A DNA stretch of 62,988 nt from Clostridium sp. (GTDB lineage: Bacteria > Bacillota > Clostridia > Clostridiales > Clostridiaceae), in the NCBI RefSeq assembly GCF_016650035.1, contig NZ_JAENWM010000014.1, forward strand, positions 1 to 62,988, given 5' to 3'. The notes beneath the pieces are model-generated. The model was not told the origin of the DNA, searched no databases, and saw only the letters and a list, made by a program, of their open reading frames with translations. The translations under genes were made by a program, and so were the position numbers. This document shows positions 9,301 through 18,812 of the stretch, one piece after another (positions within the stretch are counted from its first letter, which is position 1; each line of letters starts with the position of its first letter).

Positions 9301-10477
9301 GGCCCTCACTATGTTTATATTTTAAGAGTTTGATTTCCTTTCGTAACTCTTTAGTATCCATAGATAAATTTTCTGTTATTTTCCTAACAGACTCGTCCAA
9401 TTCTTCTAATGATTTTTTATCATTACCTAGTATGCTAATACATAGTGCCCTAACTTCTTCAGGTATTTTATCAGATAAAACCCTTAATGCTTTGTCTGTT
9501 TGGCTTGTCACAAGTACCCTTTTCCCATGAGCCAAAAGATGACATATTAGATTAGCTATAGAATGGCTTTTACCAGTACCTGGTGGCCCCTGTACAACTA
9601 TACCAAAGTTTTCAGCCAGTTTCTTAGTTATTTCCATTTGTTCTTCATTTGCAGGAAGTGGAAACAGCACATCTTGTCCTACTTCCTTCCACTCCTCAAT
9701 AGTCTGAATATCTTGTACTAATTCTTCCTCAGAGACTAGTGCCTCTATAGTTTTAGGAATAGGAAATCCACTTCTTATTTGAGATAATACATCATTTAAC
9801 TCCATATTCCAAAGTCTTGTATCTACCTTTCGAAGGATTATGCAAGGTGCATTGTAAAATTGTATATTGGTATCAATTTTTAAATCAACCTGGCAGGATA
9901 CTTCATTGATGTAACCCCCCTCTATTGGAGATTTCAAAAGTGCAGCTATCTCTTCAAAAATTTTTGAAGCGGTTTCAATATTTCTAACATCCAAGGCCAT
10001 GTTTTTCGCTTTATTTCGAAGTGTTAATAAATTATCTAAGTTTACCTCTAGATATTCATTTAAAAACTCAAGTTCCACATTAGTTTGGTTATTATATGGA
10101 TTTAGAGTAAATATTTTTTTAATTGAATCAAATTTTATTTCCATCTTAGTTGTAAAGATAGGGTGAACTATTTCTTTCCCTTCCTTTCGCCAAGTTAAAA
10201 GGCCATTTGCCCAAACCATCTCTAAATCCTCACTATTTTTTTCTAATTGTAAATATGTTTTCTGAAACTCACTATATAACTTTTCTGCACTATCATCTAT
10301 GCTGAACCAGTAATCCTTATTTTCATCATTATTAAAAGTACACCCGCAAATATTTTGAAGCGTCTTTTGCCAATATACTTTTTCATATTCATTAATATTT
10401 CTTATAGTCTTTTGGTTCATATTTTTAATACTTAATAAATATGAAAATATTTTCTCTACTTTACTATTTATATTCAA
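6398..10477 (-). CDS. Superfamily 1 helicase with C-terminal nuclease-like domain
   Basis: This 1359-aa protein has a Walker A GPPGTGKS at residues 297-304 and DESSQ (motif II) near 960, followed by IVGDEKQISPEA (motif III). Motif V is the stretch with SFQGDERDV and motif VI is FNVATSRAR. These are hallmarks of SF1 (Upf1/Dna2-like) helicases. Between motifs I and II lies an insert of more than 600 residues with coiled-coil character. Residues of about 1230-1345 resemble a Vsr/MTES_1575-type PD-(D/E)XK domain, with YTIDFVVETD and KKIAVKCIG. TTG 10477 is the start, nine bases after GGAGGT. The architecture resembles single-gene anti-phage helicase-nucleases. Confidence 0.8.
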   Translation of the reverse strand: MNINSKVEKIFSYLLSIKNMNQKTIRNINEYEKVYWQKTLQNICGCTFNNDENKDYWFSIDDSAEKLYSEFQKTYLQLEKNSEDLEMVWANGLLTWRKEGKEIVHPIFTTKMEIKFDSIKKIFTLNPYNNQTNVELEFLNEYLEVNLDNLLTLRNKAKNMALDVRNIETASKIFEEIAALLKSPIEGGYINEVSCQVDLKIDTNIQFYNAPCIILRKVDTRLWNMELNDVLSQIRSGFPIPKTIEALVSEEELVQDIQTIEEWKEVGQDVLFPLPANEEQMEITKKLAENFGIVVQGPPGTGKSHSIANLICHLLAHGKRVLVTSQTDKALRVLSDKIPEEVRALCISILGNDKKSLEELDESVRKITENLSMDTKELRKEIKLLKYKHSEGLKVQENLYKEIKCIEDRENEKVEYEGQKYTLMQMASFVKNNEEAHHFIVDKVEFNRANPLCNEDFKKLVSLLDLIKKDQMDEINNIDRCVAVLPNVNDLCDRISKLFKLEQELHIYENNIKNWNNTSSINYGNRRLLKFVDDAIETLEGFEDNWLNEVMKNYYSSTQAQAPWKKLASKCNEYIKNIGEIKCELNNHKLEIPKDVDLNIFKNDFDVIAKTILEKGKIGGVFKFLHGKLKYIFEGCTVDYELINNSEQIVVVDLFIKLQLLQRELKSLWNNTVKEYGGVFIDESNLNYITEVAKEIRNIEIIMEWDNDFRNNIINFLPDKYLTENLSWYQKETYVYLKNGFESLSSINRYNKLSGEIEEIKTSTSSVGCLGKLHNAINTRSISDIRAAYMEIDSLTQLVPMVLELTELSKKIEGCCPILFQSMINREETLMIELQNLNWEKTWQWKKWNDYLCELQQVDVEELEKNIAHQKIKEKYIIRELVSKKSWLNQIERTTEVQKRSLFTWMEAIKRIGKGTGTQAVKYRKIAQKEMENCKDVIPVWIMPINRVMENLKLTDNLFDVVIVDESSQSDVSAITVLMRAKKAIIVGDEKQISPEAIGKDHVVVETLIETYLEGIPHAQWFDLKTSLYNTALRVFPSRVLLKEHFRCVPEIIGFSNALCYSNEIIPLRRIDAAEKVGQFIVPYKVIEGCKDENKALNVCEAECIVEKIIECCSNDRYKGMTMGVISLLGDTQSEFIQASLVEKLGMEEMLQRRLICGDAYSFQGDERDVMFLSMVIANNAKFTALTKGSDIRRFNVATSRARNQMWLFHSVDLEDLNNKCVRYSLLKYCLEGNELREETKSDEYLLLNDFEERIASSIKESGFKLTPKVKVGKYTIDFVVETDLCLEQQRSGQYKKIAVKCIGMPADEDYNWQKQYEMQMCLERMGWEFHKIRASEFYRNPSEVMEKLKQKINKNVIR

Positions 10478-10535
10478 ACCTTTACTACCTCCAACTTATA
10501 ATATAATATATATATTATTTCTCTGCAGATAATGT

Positions 10536-10581
10536 AAAAAGTCTTATTAAACCACAATGGGTTTTAACAAGACTTTTTATT
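10536..10581 (-). terminator. Terminator of the CcpA-like gene
   Basis: AAAAAGTCTT and AAGACTTTTT arms enclose complementary TTAAACC/GGTTTTAA segments. The hairpin begins at the stop codon of the LacI-family gene and has U-runs on both strands. Confidence 0.8.
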
Positions 10582-11578
10582 ATTTACAGGAATCTCTCTC
10601 CACTATTCCATAGGGTAACACAAAATGTTTCTCATCAACCGTTAAATTATTTATAGATTTTATAAGCATTCTCATACTTACAGAGCCCATGTCATACATT
10701 GGTTGAGATACTGTTGTAAGTTTAGGATAGAATATTGAAGCTGAATAAATATCATCAAAACCCATGACATCTACATCGCACGGTACATTAATTGATCTAT
10801 CTCTTAATGCATTTATTACTCCCATAGCAATTTCATCACTAACACAGAATACTGCGTCTACCTTTACACCCTTATCTAATATAGCATTAATTCCTACGTA
10901 TCCATCTCTAGCCTTACCTCCACCACAATAAACTAGATCTTGATTAAATTTTATTTCCAGTTCCTCTAATGCTTTTTTGTAGCCTATGTATCTTCTAGAT
11001 TGTGCATTGATTTTTTCTGTAGTGGTTCCTATATATGCAATATTTTTGTTACCCTTATTTGCTAAATATTTCACTCCATCACTTGCTGCCATTACATTGT
11101 CAATTGAGACACTAGGGAATATACCATCAGTATCTGTAGTTTCTACAAGAACTATTGGCATTTCTAGGTCCTTAATTAAACTTACAACATTATTTTCTAT
11201 GGAATTACTCATATATATAACTCCATCTATCATTTTCTCTTTAAGTATTCTTAGAGCTTCCATTTCCTTTTCTACATCTAAATCTGCATTACAAAGCATA
11301 ATATTATAATTATAAATATTAGCTACATCCTCACAACCCCTAACGATTTCAGGATAAAATTGGTTGGATATATCCGGTATAATAATACCTATTGTGCTAG
11401 ATTTTTGTGTTTTTAAGCTTCTCGCAACTATATTAGGTCTATATGATAATTTTTTTATAGCGTCTCTTACTTTTTTCTTAGTATCTTCATTTACAACATC
11501 AATGTTATTTAAAACCCTTGATACTGTTGCAATAGAAACTCCCGCTTCTCTTGCAACATCTTTTATTGAAGCAGCCAT
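10580..11578 (-). CDS. LacI-family transcriptional regulator, CcpA-like
   Basis: The 332-aa protein has an N-terminal HTH (IKDVAREAGVSIATVSRVLN) and hinge helix, then a periplasmic-binding-protein-like sensor domain. ATG 11578 is chosen because AGGAG lies nine bases upstream, whereas the TTG at 11587 directly abuts that SD. The DNA-binding part and the sensor opening SSTIGIIIPDISNQFYPEIV are close to CcpA, the carbon catabolite regulator that acts with HPr-Ser-P at cre sites. A sugar-specific LacI relative is the alternative, but no sugar operon is adjacent. The gene is monocistronic. Confidence 0.75.
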   Translation of the reverse strand: MAASIKDVAREAGVSIATVSRVLNNIDVVNEDTKKKVRDAIKKLSYRPNIVARSLKTQKSSTIGIIIPDISNQFYPEIVRGCEDVANIYNYNIMLCNADLDVEKEMEALRILKEKMIDGVIYMSNSIENNVVSLIKDLEMPIVLVETTDTDGIFPSVSIDNVMAASDGVKYLANKGNKNIAYIGTTTEKINAQSRRYIGYKKALEELEIKFNQDLVYCGGGKARDGYVGINAILDKGVKVDAVFCVSDEIAMGVINALRDRSINVPCDVDVMGFDDIYSASIFYPKLTTVSQPMYDMGSVSMRMLIKSINNLTVDEKHFVLPYGIVERDSCK

Positions 11579-11732
11579 ATTTCTCAACTCCTAGTATTTT
11601 CTTATCTTATCATTATACTTATAAAAACTAATTTTTTCAAGTTATAATTTATCTTAACTTTTTAGTATAATTATAATGTTTCCCCAAAAAAACTTTTTTA
11701 TAACATTATTTGCAATTTTTTATGTCAAAAAA

Positions 11733-11762
11733 GAAAGTATGTGACAATTACCACATACTTTC
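11733..11762 (-). terminator. ileS terminator
   Basis: GAAAGTATGTG and CACATACTTTC form an 11-bp perfect stem with an 8-base loop. A T-run follows on the minus strand, just past the ileS stop codon. Confidence 0.85.
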
Positions 11763-11776
11763 AAAAATGATTATAA

Positions 11777-14700
11777 TTATATTTTTTCTAAATCTAATTC
11801 TAAATCTTCGCCATTTATCTTAACTTGCGCGTATTCTCTTTTGGCGTTGTATAGAACTTCTACTGCTAAAGTATCACGTTTAATTTGATCTTCAAACTTC
11901 GCAATTACATTTAGAAGCATTTCATTTCCCGATACGTAAATTTTAATCTTATCAGCAACTTCAAAACCACTTTCTTTTCTCATATTTTGAATCTTACTTA
12001 AGATCTCACGTACGTTTCCTTCTTCTTTAAGTTCCTGCGTTATGTTTGTATCTAAAACCACTCCCATTTCGCCTTCCCCAGCAAACGCATAGCCGGAAAG
12101 TCCTTGCATTGTAACAAGTAATCTTTCGCTGTTGAGTTCTATTTCTGTTCCCCCTACATTTATAGTAACTACGTCGCCCTTATTTATAGTCTGAGCAAGC
12201 TCCATTTGGTTCATCGCCCCTATAGCTTTTCTTATACCAGGTATTAATTTACCATATGGCTTACCTAGCACTGGTAGGTTTGGTTTTATTTCAAATTGAA
12301 CATATTTAGAAAGATCGGCTCCTAGCTCTACTTCTTTAATGTTAAGTTCTTCTTTTACTATATCTCCATAATATTCTGGCAGATTTCCTAGACTAACTAG
12401 CATTTTAGCAAGTGGCTGTCTGTTTTTTATATTTGCAGCATTTCTTGCACTTCTTCCTAGTTTAACCGTCTTATATGCTTTATCCATTTCATCCTCTAAT
12501 TCTTTATCCACTTGGTCTTCATTATATTTAGGGAAAGAACATAAATGAATACTTTCTGGTGCATTTTTGTCCAATGCCACTACTAGGTTTTGATATAACT
12601 CTTCTGTTACAAATGGTATAAATGGAGCAGACAGTTTAGCAAATGTTACTATAACTCTATACAATGTCATATAAGCACCAATTTTATCATCTGTAAGGGA
12701 CTCTACCCAGTATCTTGATCTATTACGTCTTACATACCAGTTAGAAAGCTCATCAACAAAGGCTTCAAGTTCAAGAGCACCTTGAGTTATTCTATAATTT
12801 TCTAAATGTTCATCTATATTTTTAACTAGTGAATTTAGTTTTGACATCATCCATTTATCCATAATATTCTCAGCTACAAAATCCTCATATTTAGTTGGGT
12901 CAAAGCTATCTAATTCAGCATATAGAATGTAGAATGAGTATACATTCCAAAATGTTCCTATGAATTTCCTTTGTGCATCAATAACTGCAGCCTCATAAAA
13001 TCTTGAAGGAAGCCATGGCGCACTTGCAGTATAGAAATACCATCTCAGAGCGTCTGCCCCCTGATTGTCAAGCACAGTAAATGGACTTAGAACATTTCCT
13101 TTGTGCTTAGACATTTTTAGTCCATCTTTATCTAACACATGTCCGAGTACTATACAGTTTTCAAATGGGTTTGTATCAAACACAGTAGTTGATATCGCAA
13201 GTAATGTATAGAACCATCCTCTTGTTTGATCTACAGCCTCTGAAATAAATTGGGCTGGAAAATTTGCTTCAAACAATTCTTTGTTTTCAAATGGGTAATG
13301 ATGTTGTGCAAATGGCATTGATCCTGAATCAAACCAGCAGTCAATAACTTCTTCTACCCTAGTCATAGATTTATTACATTTTGGACACTTAACATGTACC
13401 TTATCTATAAATGGTTTATGAAGTTCTATTCCTTCTGGCACATCAATTCCCTTTTCATTAAGTTCTGCTATACTTCCTATCATTTCGCGATGGCCGCATT
13501 CACATTCCCAAATTGGAAGTGGAGTTCCCCAATATCTAGTTCTACTTATACTCCAATCTATAACTCCTTCAAGGAATTTACCCATTCTTCCTGTTCTTGT
13601 GTTATCTGGCATCCAATTTATTTTATTGTTATTTTCTAATAGTTTGTCTCTTACTGAAGACATTCTTACAAACCAACTTTCTCTTGGGTAATATAAAAGT
13701 GGTGTATCACATCTCCAGCAATGTGGATATGAATGTGTAAATTTCTCTGATTTATATAAAACATTATTTTCTTTTAAGTACTCTAATATCTTAGCATCAG
13801 CATCTTTAACAAAAATACCCTTCCACGGAGTAACGCAATCAATAAACTTACCTTCTACATCAACTAAATTAATAAGTGGTAAATCATATTGTTTTCCAAG
13901 CAAGTTATCGTCTTCACCATAAGCAGGTGCAATATGAACTATACCTGTACCATCTGATAGTGTTACAAAATCTCCGTGAACTACATAGAATGCTTTTTCT
14001 TTTGGAGTATAAAACTTAAACATTTGCTCATATTCTACTCCTAAAAGTTCTTTACCTTTAAATTCACGTACAACTTCGTACTCTCCCTCTAGTTTACCTA
14101 GTAACTCTCTTGAAAGTATTAGATGTTCATCTTCCTGGGTTACTTCAACATAATCATATTTTTGATTTACTGCAAGTGCTACATTACTTGGAAGTGTCCA
14201 AGGTGTTGTAGTCCAAACAAGTATATACTTTTCTTCATCTTTTATTTTGTATTTCACGTAAGCTGAAGCTTCTTTTACATCCTTATATCCTTGTGCTACT
14301 TCATGAGAAGATAGTGAAGTCCCACATCTCGGGCAATAAGGCATTACTTTATGTCCTTTGTATAATAAGTCCTTATCCCACATTTGCTTTAACGCCCACC
14401 AAACTGATTCGATATAATCGTTATGATAAGTTACATATGGGTCTTTCATATCTACCCAGAATCCTACTCTCTCAGACATCTCTTCCCACATATTAACATA
14501 GCTAAAAACACTATTCTTACATTCCGTTACAAATTTTTCTACTCCATAAGCTTCTATTCCAGGTTTACCATCAATTCCAAGTCTTTTTTCAACTTCAAGT
14601 TCTACTGGTAAGCCATGAGTATCCCAACCCGCTTTTCTAGGAACATTATATCCCTTCATTACCTTATATCTTGGGATTATATCCTTCATAACTCTTGTCA

Positions 14701-14878
14701 ACACATGCCCTATATGCGGCTTCCCATTAGCTGTCGGTGGACCATCATAAAAAGTAAAATTCTCTTTGCCCTCATTTAAATCAAAATTCTTTTGAATAAT
14801 ATCTTTTTCTTTCCAAAGCTTAAGTATGTCTTTTTCCATGTCCATAAAACTTTTGGAAGAATCATTTTTTTTGTACAT
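11777..14878 (-). CDS. ileS: Isoleucyl-tRNA synthetase
   Basis: It charges tRNA-Ile in the cytosol. The 1033-aa class I synthetase has the HIGH motif in GKPHIGHVL and the KMSKS loop as [19 protein letters not shown] segment, the CP1 editing region and a long C-terminal anticodon-binding part are also present. The THGLPVE and KMSKHK spellings and the length fit the eukaryote-like type 2 IleS rather than the typical ~920-aa bacterial enzyme. Family members of this type are often less sensitive to mupirocin. An SD (AAAGGAG) precedes ATG 14878. A T-box leader lies upstream. Confidence 0.96.
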   Translation of the reverse strand: MYKKNDSSKSFMDMEKDILKLWKEKDIIQKNFDLNEGKENFTFYDGPPTANGKPHIGHVLTRVMKDIIPRYKVMKGYNVPRKAGWDTHGLPVELEVEKRLGIDGKPGIEAYGVEKFVTECKNSVFSYVNMWEEMSERVGFWVDMKDPYVTYHNDYIESVWWALKQMWDKDLLYKGHKVMPYCPRCGTSLSSHEVAQGYKDVKEASAYVKYKIKDEEKYILVWTTTPWTLPSNVALAVNQKYDYVEVTQEDEHLILSRELLGKLEGEYEVVREFKGKELLGVEYEQMFKFYTPKEKAFYVVHGDFVTLSDGTGIVHIAPAYGEDDNLLGKQYDLPLINLVDVEGKFIDCVTPWKGIFVKDADAKILEYLKENNVLYKSEKFTHSYPHCWRCDTPLLYYPRESWFVRMSSVRDKLLENNNKINWMPDNTRTGRMGKFLEGVIDWSISRTRYWGTPLPIWECECGHREMIGSIAELNEKGIDVPEGIELHKPFIDKVHVKCPKCNKSMTRVEEVIDCWFDSGSMPFAQHHYPFENKELFEANFPAQFISEAVDQTRGWFYTLLAISTTVFDTNPFENCIVLGHVLDKDGLKMSKHKGNVLSPFTVLDNQGADALRWYFYTASAPWLPSRFYEAAVIDAQRKFIGTFWNVYSFYILYAELDSFDPTKYEDFVAENIMDKWMMSKLNSLVKNIDEHLENYRITQGALELEAFVDELSNWYVRRNRSRYWVESLTDDKIGAYMTLYRVIVTFAKLSAPFIPFVTEELYQNLVVALDKNAPESIHLCSFPKYNEDQVDKELEDEMDKAYKTVKLGRSARNAANIKNRQPLAKMLVSLGNLPEYYGDIVKEELNIKEVELGADLSKYVQFEIKPNLPVLGKPYGKLIPGIRKAIGAMNQMELAQTINKGDVVTINVGGTEIELNSERLLVTMQGLSGYAFAGEGEMGVVLDTNITQELKEEGNVREILSKIQNMRKESGFEVADKIKIYVSGNEMLLNVIAKFEDQIKRDTLAVEVLYNAKREYAQVKINGEDLELDLEKI

Positions 14879-14911
14879 AATAAAACTCCTTTCAATATTC
14901 CTTTTAAATAT

Positions 14912-15160
14912 AAAAAAACCTCACCCTAAAATAGGACGAAGTAAAATTCGTTATGCCACCTATGCCATAAATATACACTAAAGTATGATGATACTTTATC
15001 CTTTAACGCAGAAATACGGATAAGCTTACTAAATTTTCAGCCCTTCAGCTCATAGGTGATTTTCTTCAAACTTTCACTATGGGTTCACATCATACCCCAC
15101 TCTCTGTAAGTTACCTGTTTAAATACTTCTCCTAATCATAGCCTTTTGCTCACGATAATT
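14912..15160 (-). promoter_or_regulatory. T-box leader (isoleucine) of ileS
   Basis: On the minus strand the leader has a stem I region with GAGAGTGGGGT. A specifier-loop context GAAAATCACC carries ATC (15060-15058), an Ile codon. The T-box core is AGGTGGCATAACGAA. A terminator stem at 14941-14919 is followed by seven T. Uncharged tRNA-Ile should stabilise the antiterminator and switch on ileS. Confidence 0.9.
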
Positions 15161-15424
15161 AATATACACTTTTTATCATTATATTATAATGAATTTTTAT
15201 TGTCAATTTTTTTTGGGATTTAATGTTCTTCTAATGTATTCAAAAACATATATATATATGTGATATAATAATATGATATAATTTTCTTAAATAAGCATTA
15301 TATTTATGATATTTCGAAATATAAATAAATACAGCAACCGTTTACAAAAATGAATTTTTCTTTGTATCATCTTGCAAAATTTCATGATTTGTATAAAAAA
15401 AAATGCAAATAGTGAATTTTTTTA

Positions 15425-15453
15425 TTGACAAACTTTCATTTTTGTAATAAAAT
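15425..15453 (+). promoter_or_regulatory. Sigma-A promoter of the glutamine synthetase gene
   Basis: TTGACA at 15425-15430 and TAAAAT at 15448-15453 are separated by 17 bases. The leader to the start codon is about 115 nt and contains a GTCGCC-TTA-GGCGGC hairpin near 15519-15533 without a U-run. Confidence 0.6.
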
Positions 15454-15574
15454 CAGTTTATTTATAACATTCATTTAGTTTAACACCAAACACGTTCTAT
15501 TTTTTAAAATGCTAATGTAGTCGCCTTAGGCGGCTTCTAAATATTAAATATATATTTAAAGGAGGACTAATATT

Positions 15575-17470
15575 TTGAAAAATTTAATTTATGTAATTCC
15601 TAAAGAAAAACATCTTGAAAAAGATCTCAAAGAGATTTTACTTGCCCACACTGAGGTGAAATTCGTCTCCCTAGTAGGTATTGATTTATCTGGAAATGAC
15701 ACTGATGAAAGAATTCCAATGAAGATATTTTTAGATGACATTGGTGCTTTCTCTAAAGGAGCTATTCAAACTGACGGTTCTTCTGTAGTATTGCCTGGAA
15801 TCGCAACTTTAAACAATGCTAAAACAGACATGCTAGCAGATCTTGATTGCAACTGGTTCATTGACTATAATTATGAAAATATTGACCCTGAAACAGAATT
15901 ACCAATAGGAACTTTAAAAATCCCATGTTTCCTACTACATAATGATATCCCAGTGGATTCAAGATCTATCTTAAAGAAATCCGTGGAATGTTTCAAAACA
16001 ACTCTAAATGATTTATTTAAAAAATACCCTTCATCTTTAGATTCCTTTGATTTTAAGTATGAAGATATTGATGAGATCCTACTTACTTCCGCTACAGAGC
16101 TTGAATTCTGGGTAAAAACACCTAATGATAGGGCTCACATAGAAGAGCTATCTACCTCTCAAGTACTTAAAGAGCAATACTGGAGCAGACTTAAAGGAAG
16201 TGTTCGAACTGCCATGGAACAATCTCTCCTTTTAATGGGTAAATATGGTTTCGAACCTGAAATGGGTCATAAAGAGGTTGGTGGCGTAAAAGCTAAAATA
16301 GGCGAAACTGGTTCACTTACTCATATTATGGAACAGCTTGAAATAGATTGGAAATATTCTGATGCTCTTCAATCAGCGGATAATGAGCTATTTATAAGAA
16401 ATTTAGTAAAAGAAACCTTCAGACGTAACAGTTTAGATGTTAACTTTTTAGCAAAACCAGTGCATGATGTAGCAGGAAGTGGTGAACATACTCATATTGG
16501 AGTAGCCGTAAAATTAAAAAGCGGTAAGAGAGTTAACTTATTTACTTCAACCAAAAAACACTTTTTAAGTAATATTGGTTACGCCGCTGCTATGGGTATT
16601 CTTAAAAATTACGAAGTAATAAATCCATTTGTTTCTCCAACAAATGATTCCTTAAGAAGATTAAAACCTGGTTTCGAGGCTCCTGTTTGCGTAGTAACTT
16701 CTCTTGGTCATAGCGTAGATGTCCCATCAAGAAATAGATCTATACTTCTAGCCCTAATAAGAGACCTTGATAATCCTCTTGCTACAAGATTTGAGCTTAG
16801 AGCTCCAAACCCACATACTAATTGCTATATTACTATAGCTGCTATATATATGGGCATTCTTGATGGTCTTACCTACGCCATTAAGAACAATAAAAATGAA
16901 GATGACCTTTTAAGTGAATTATCTAAAGCACCAGGAGACGACAGCGATTATTTAGAGAAAAATAGAGCTTACAGAAGTGAGGAAGATGTTTTTGAATTCT
17001 ATACTGACGATGAGCGCGCAGAATATTTTGGAAAAGCACCTAAAACTATCTACGAAAATCTTCTTGGATTAGATGACTATCCTGAAAAGCTAGAAATACT
17101 TAAAGTAGGGGATGTATTTACTGAAAGTTTACTTAACAGCTTTAAAATGGCAACGGAAACAAGATGGATCACTGAAATAAATAATAGAATACTAAATGAT
17201 TATGCATCAGAAATTAGGCATTCTAAAATGCTTCATACTCCTGAAAAGGCTTTGGATTTAGATTTGGACAATTGGCAAAAAATTAATGATCTAAGACATT
17301 CTCTTATGAAAGACACTTATTCTAAAACCAGCCTATTTACTAAAATAAAGGAAGCTTCCAAAACTAAAGACTACCCTGAACTTTCTAAGTTACAAATAGA
17401 ATTAGATTTACAAATGGATGCTCTTAGAGCTTATTATGTAAATTACAAAAAAAATCTATTAGATATTTAA
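15575..17470 (+). CDS. Glutamine synthetase family protein (long, atypical)
   Basis: It is expected to make glutamine from glutamate, ammonia and ATP. The 631-aa protein shows an opening catalytic glutamate in ATELEFWV. It also has the loop GSGEHTHIGV, corresponding to the GS histidine loop GSGMHxH, and RFELRAPNPHTNCY near the C-terminal catalytic region. The usual HHEVA..QHE segment is replaced by MGHKEVGGVKAKIGE. It is longer than type I GS (about 440 aa), as in the long clostridial GS group, and does not match type III exactly. SD GGAGGA precedes TTG 15575. Product specificity is less sure than the fold. Confidence 0.8.
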   Translation: MKNLIYVIPKEKHLEKDLKEILLAHTEVKFVSLVGIDLSGNDTDERIPMKIFLDDIGAFSKGAIQTDGSSVVLPGIATLNNAKTDMLADLDCNWFIDYNYENIDPETELPIGTLKIPCFLLHNDIPVDSRSILKKSVECFKTTLNDLFKKYPSSLDSFDFKYEDIDEILLTSATELEFWVKTPNDRAHIEELSTSQVLKEQYWSRLKGSVRTAMEQSLLLMGKYGFEPEMGHKEVGGVKAKIGETGSLTHIMEQLEIDWKYSDALQSADNELFIRNLVKETFRRNSLDVNFLAKPVHDVAGSGEHTHIGVAVKLKSGKRVNLFTSTKKHFLSNIGYAAAMGILKNYEVINPFVSPTNDSLRRLKPGFEAPVCVVTSLGHSVDVPSRNRSILLALIRDLDNPLATRFELRAPNPHTNCYITIAAIYMGILDGLTYAIKNNKNEDDLLSELSKAPGDDSDYLEKNRAYRSEEDVFEFYTDDERAEYFGKAPKTIYENLLGLDDYPEKLEILKVGDVFTESLLNSFKMATETRWITEINNRILNDYASEIRHSKMLHTPEKALDLDLDNWQKINDLRHSLMKDTYSKTSLFTKIKEASKTKDYPELSKLQIELDLQMDALRAYYVNYKKNLLDI

Positions 17471-17490
17471 ATTCTATATTGTGAATTATA

Positions 17491-17536
17491 AAAAAATCAC
17501 CTCCATAGTAGAAATACTATGGAGGTGATTTTTTTA
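17491..17536. terminator. Bidirectional terminator between glutamine synthetase and amidase genes
   Basis: AAATCACCTCCATAGTA and its exact complement flank a GAAA tetraloop, with A6 before and T7 after. It serves both convergent genes. Confidence 0.95.
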
Positions 17537-17560
17537 TTATAATTCTGACAATACAAACAA

Positions 17561-18496
17561 TTAGTACAATATATTAGTTATTCCTAAACACTTAAGAATA
17601 CCCGTTGAAATTGCCTTAGCTAATTTATTTTGGTAAGCATCTGTAATTAATAGTTTTTCTTCTTCTTCATTAGAAATAAATGATGTTTCTACCAATATAG
17701 CCGCAGCATCTGTATGACTTAAAACATAAAAATCTGCTGGCTTAATCTTTCTATCATATCTGGCAGTTTCTTTGATTAACTCAGTTTGGATCGCCTCCGC
17801 CAGTTCTTCTCCAGCTACACTTCCTGGGAAATAATAAGTTTCAATGCCACTGACCGCGGAACTTGTAAACGCATTAGCGTGAGTACTTACAAAATAATTT
17901 GGTCTAGCGTTGTTTGAAACATCACATCTTTCTTGAAGCGTTAAGTAAGTGTCATTTTCTCTTGTGTAAATAGCTTCAACACCATTCTTAACTAATATAT
18001 TTCCTATTTTTAAAGTAATAGCTAGTGCTACTTTTTTTTCTTGAACTCCTGATGGCCCTATAGCTCCTGGATCACTTCCTCCATGACCTGCATCTAGAAC
18101 TATTTTGTAGCTTGTCTCCGTAGTGAAATTCATTCTAACTTCTTTAGGAAGAGGATTTCCAACTGCAGACTTAACCTTTTGTGTCACTATTAAAGTATAT
18201 GTCTTATTAGGCTCATAATTTTTTACAGGTTTTACTATTACACTTTTATTGTTATTAGCTAAACTAACTTTAATATCAATGTAATTATTAGTTTGGGAAA
18301 TCACCTTAATATTTGTGGTATTAACACTGGTAGCCATTAAATCTTCATTAAAATTCACTGTCCACTCTTTAGTAACTACCACATTACTTTTAGTTCCCAT
18401 ATCTGTATAAGTGCTTGCCTTAACTGTTTTTTGCATAGATACACTTAATGTAACAGTTAAAATTGTAAATATAATTGCTTTAAAGATATTTTTCAC
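17561..18496 (-). CDS. Secreted N-acetylmuramoyl-L-alanine amidase with SbsA Ig-like domain
   Basis: It cleaves the amide bond between muramic acid and the stem peptide. The 311-aa protein has a signal peptide (about residues 1-27, ending VKA), a bacterial Ig-like/SbsA (Big_5) domain at about 35-125 and an Amidase_3 catalytic domain at about 130-308. Zinc ligands are visible in LDAGHGG, the glutamate of VQEKKVAL and STHAN. The catalytic glutamate lies in AILVETSFISN. GTG 18496 follows GGGGGG by five bases. A matching Ig-like domain precedes the glucosaminidase at 38.5 kb. Confidence 0.92.
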   Translation of the reverse strand: MKNIFKAIIFTILTVTLSVSMQKTVKASTYTDMGTKSNVVVTKEWTVNFNEDLMATSVNTTNIKVISQTNNYIDIKVSLANNNKSVIVKPVKNYEPNKTYTLIVTQKVKSAVGNPLPKEVRMNFTTETSYKIVLDAGHGGSDPGAIGPSGVQEKKVALAITLKIGNILVKNGVEAIYTRENDTYLTLQERCDVSNNARPNYFVSTHANAFTSSAVSGIETYYFPGSVAGEELAEAIQTELIKETARYDRKIKPADFYVLSHTDAAAILVETSFISNEEEEKLLITDAYQNKLAKAISTGILKCLGITNILY

Positions 18497-18812
18497 ATAG
18501 ACCCCCCTAAGTCATTTTATTTCTCATACTTATTTATATCATTATTTAGATAATTTTAAGTATGAATGTAAATTTTGGTATCAACTATGAGTTTATTATA
18601 CTATATATTTATTGGCATCTCCATGATTTTTTAAAATTCCTTTTAATATATTTAAAACTTTCATTTAAAGTCAATCTTTTCACTTTTATAGTGTATATTC
18701 CTCTAAGAAATGTGCAATAATTAAATAATAAATAAAAATTTAAAATATTCTTTCACCGTCTTATATATTTATTGTAAAATATAAATTTAATTTTAAATAA
18801 AAGGAGATTAAA
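18497..18812. other. Divergent intergenic region
   Basis: About 316 bp of AT-rich sequence separates the divergent amidase and metallo-hydrolase genes. It must hold both promoters. I see no gene, conserved RNA or clear operator in it. Confidence 0.6.
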
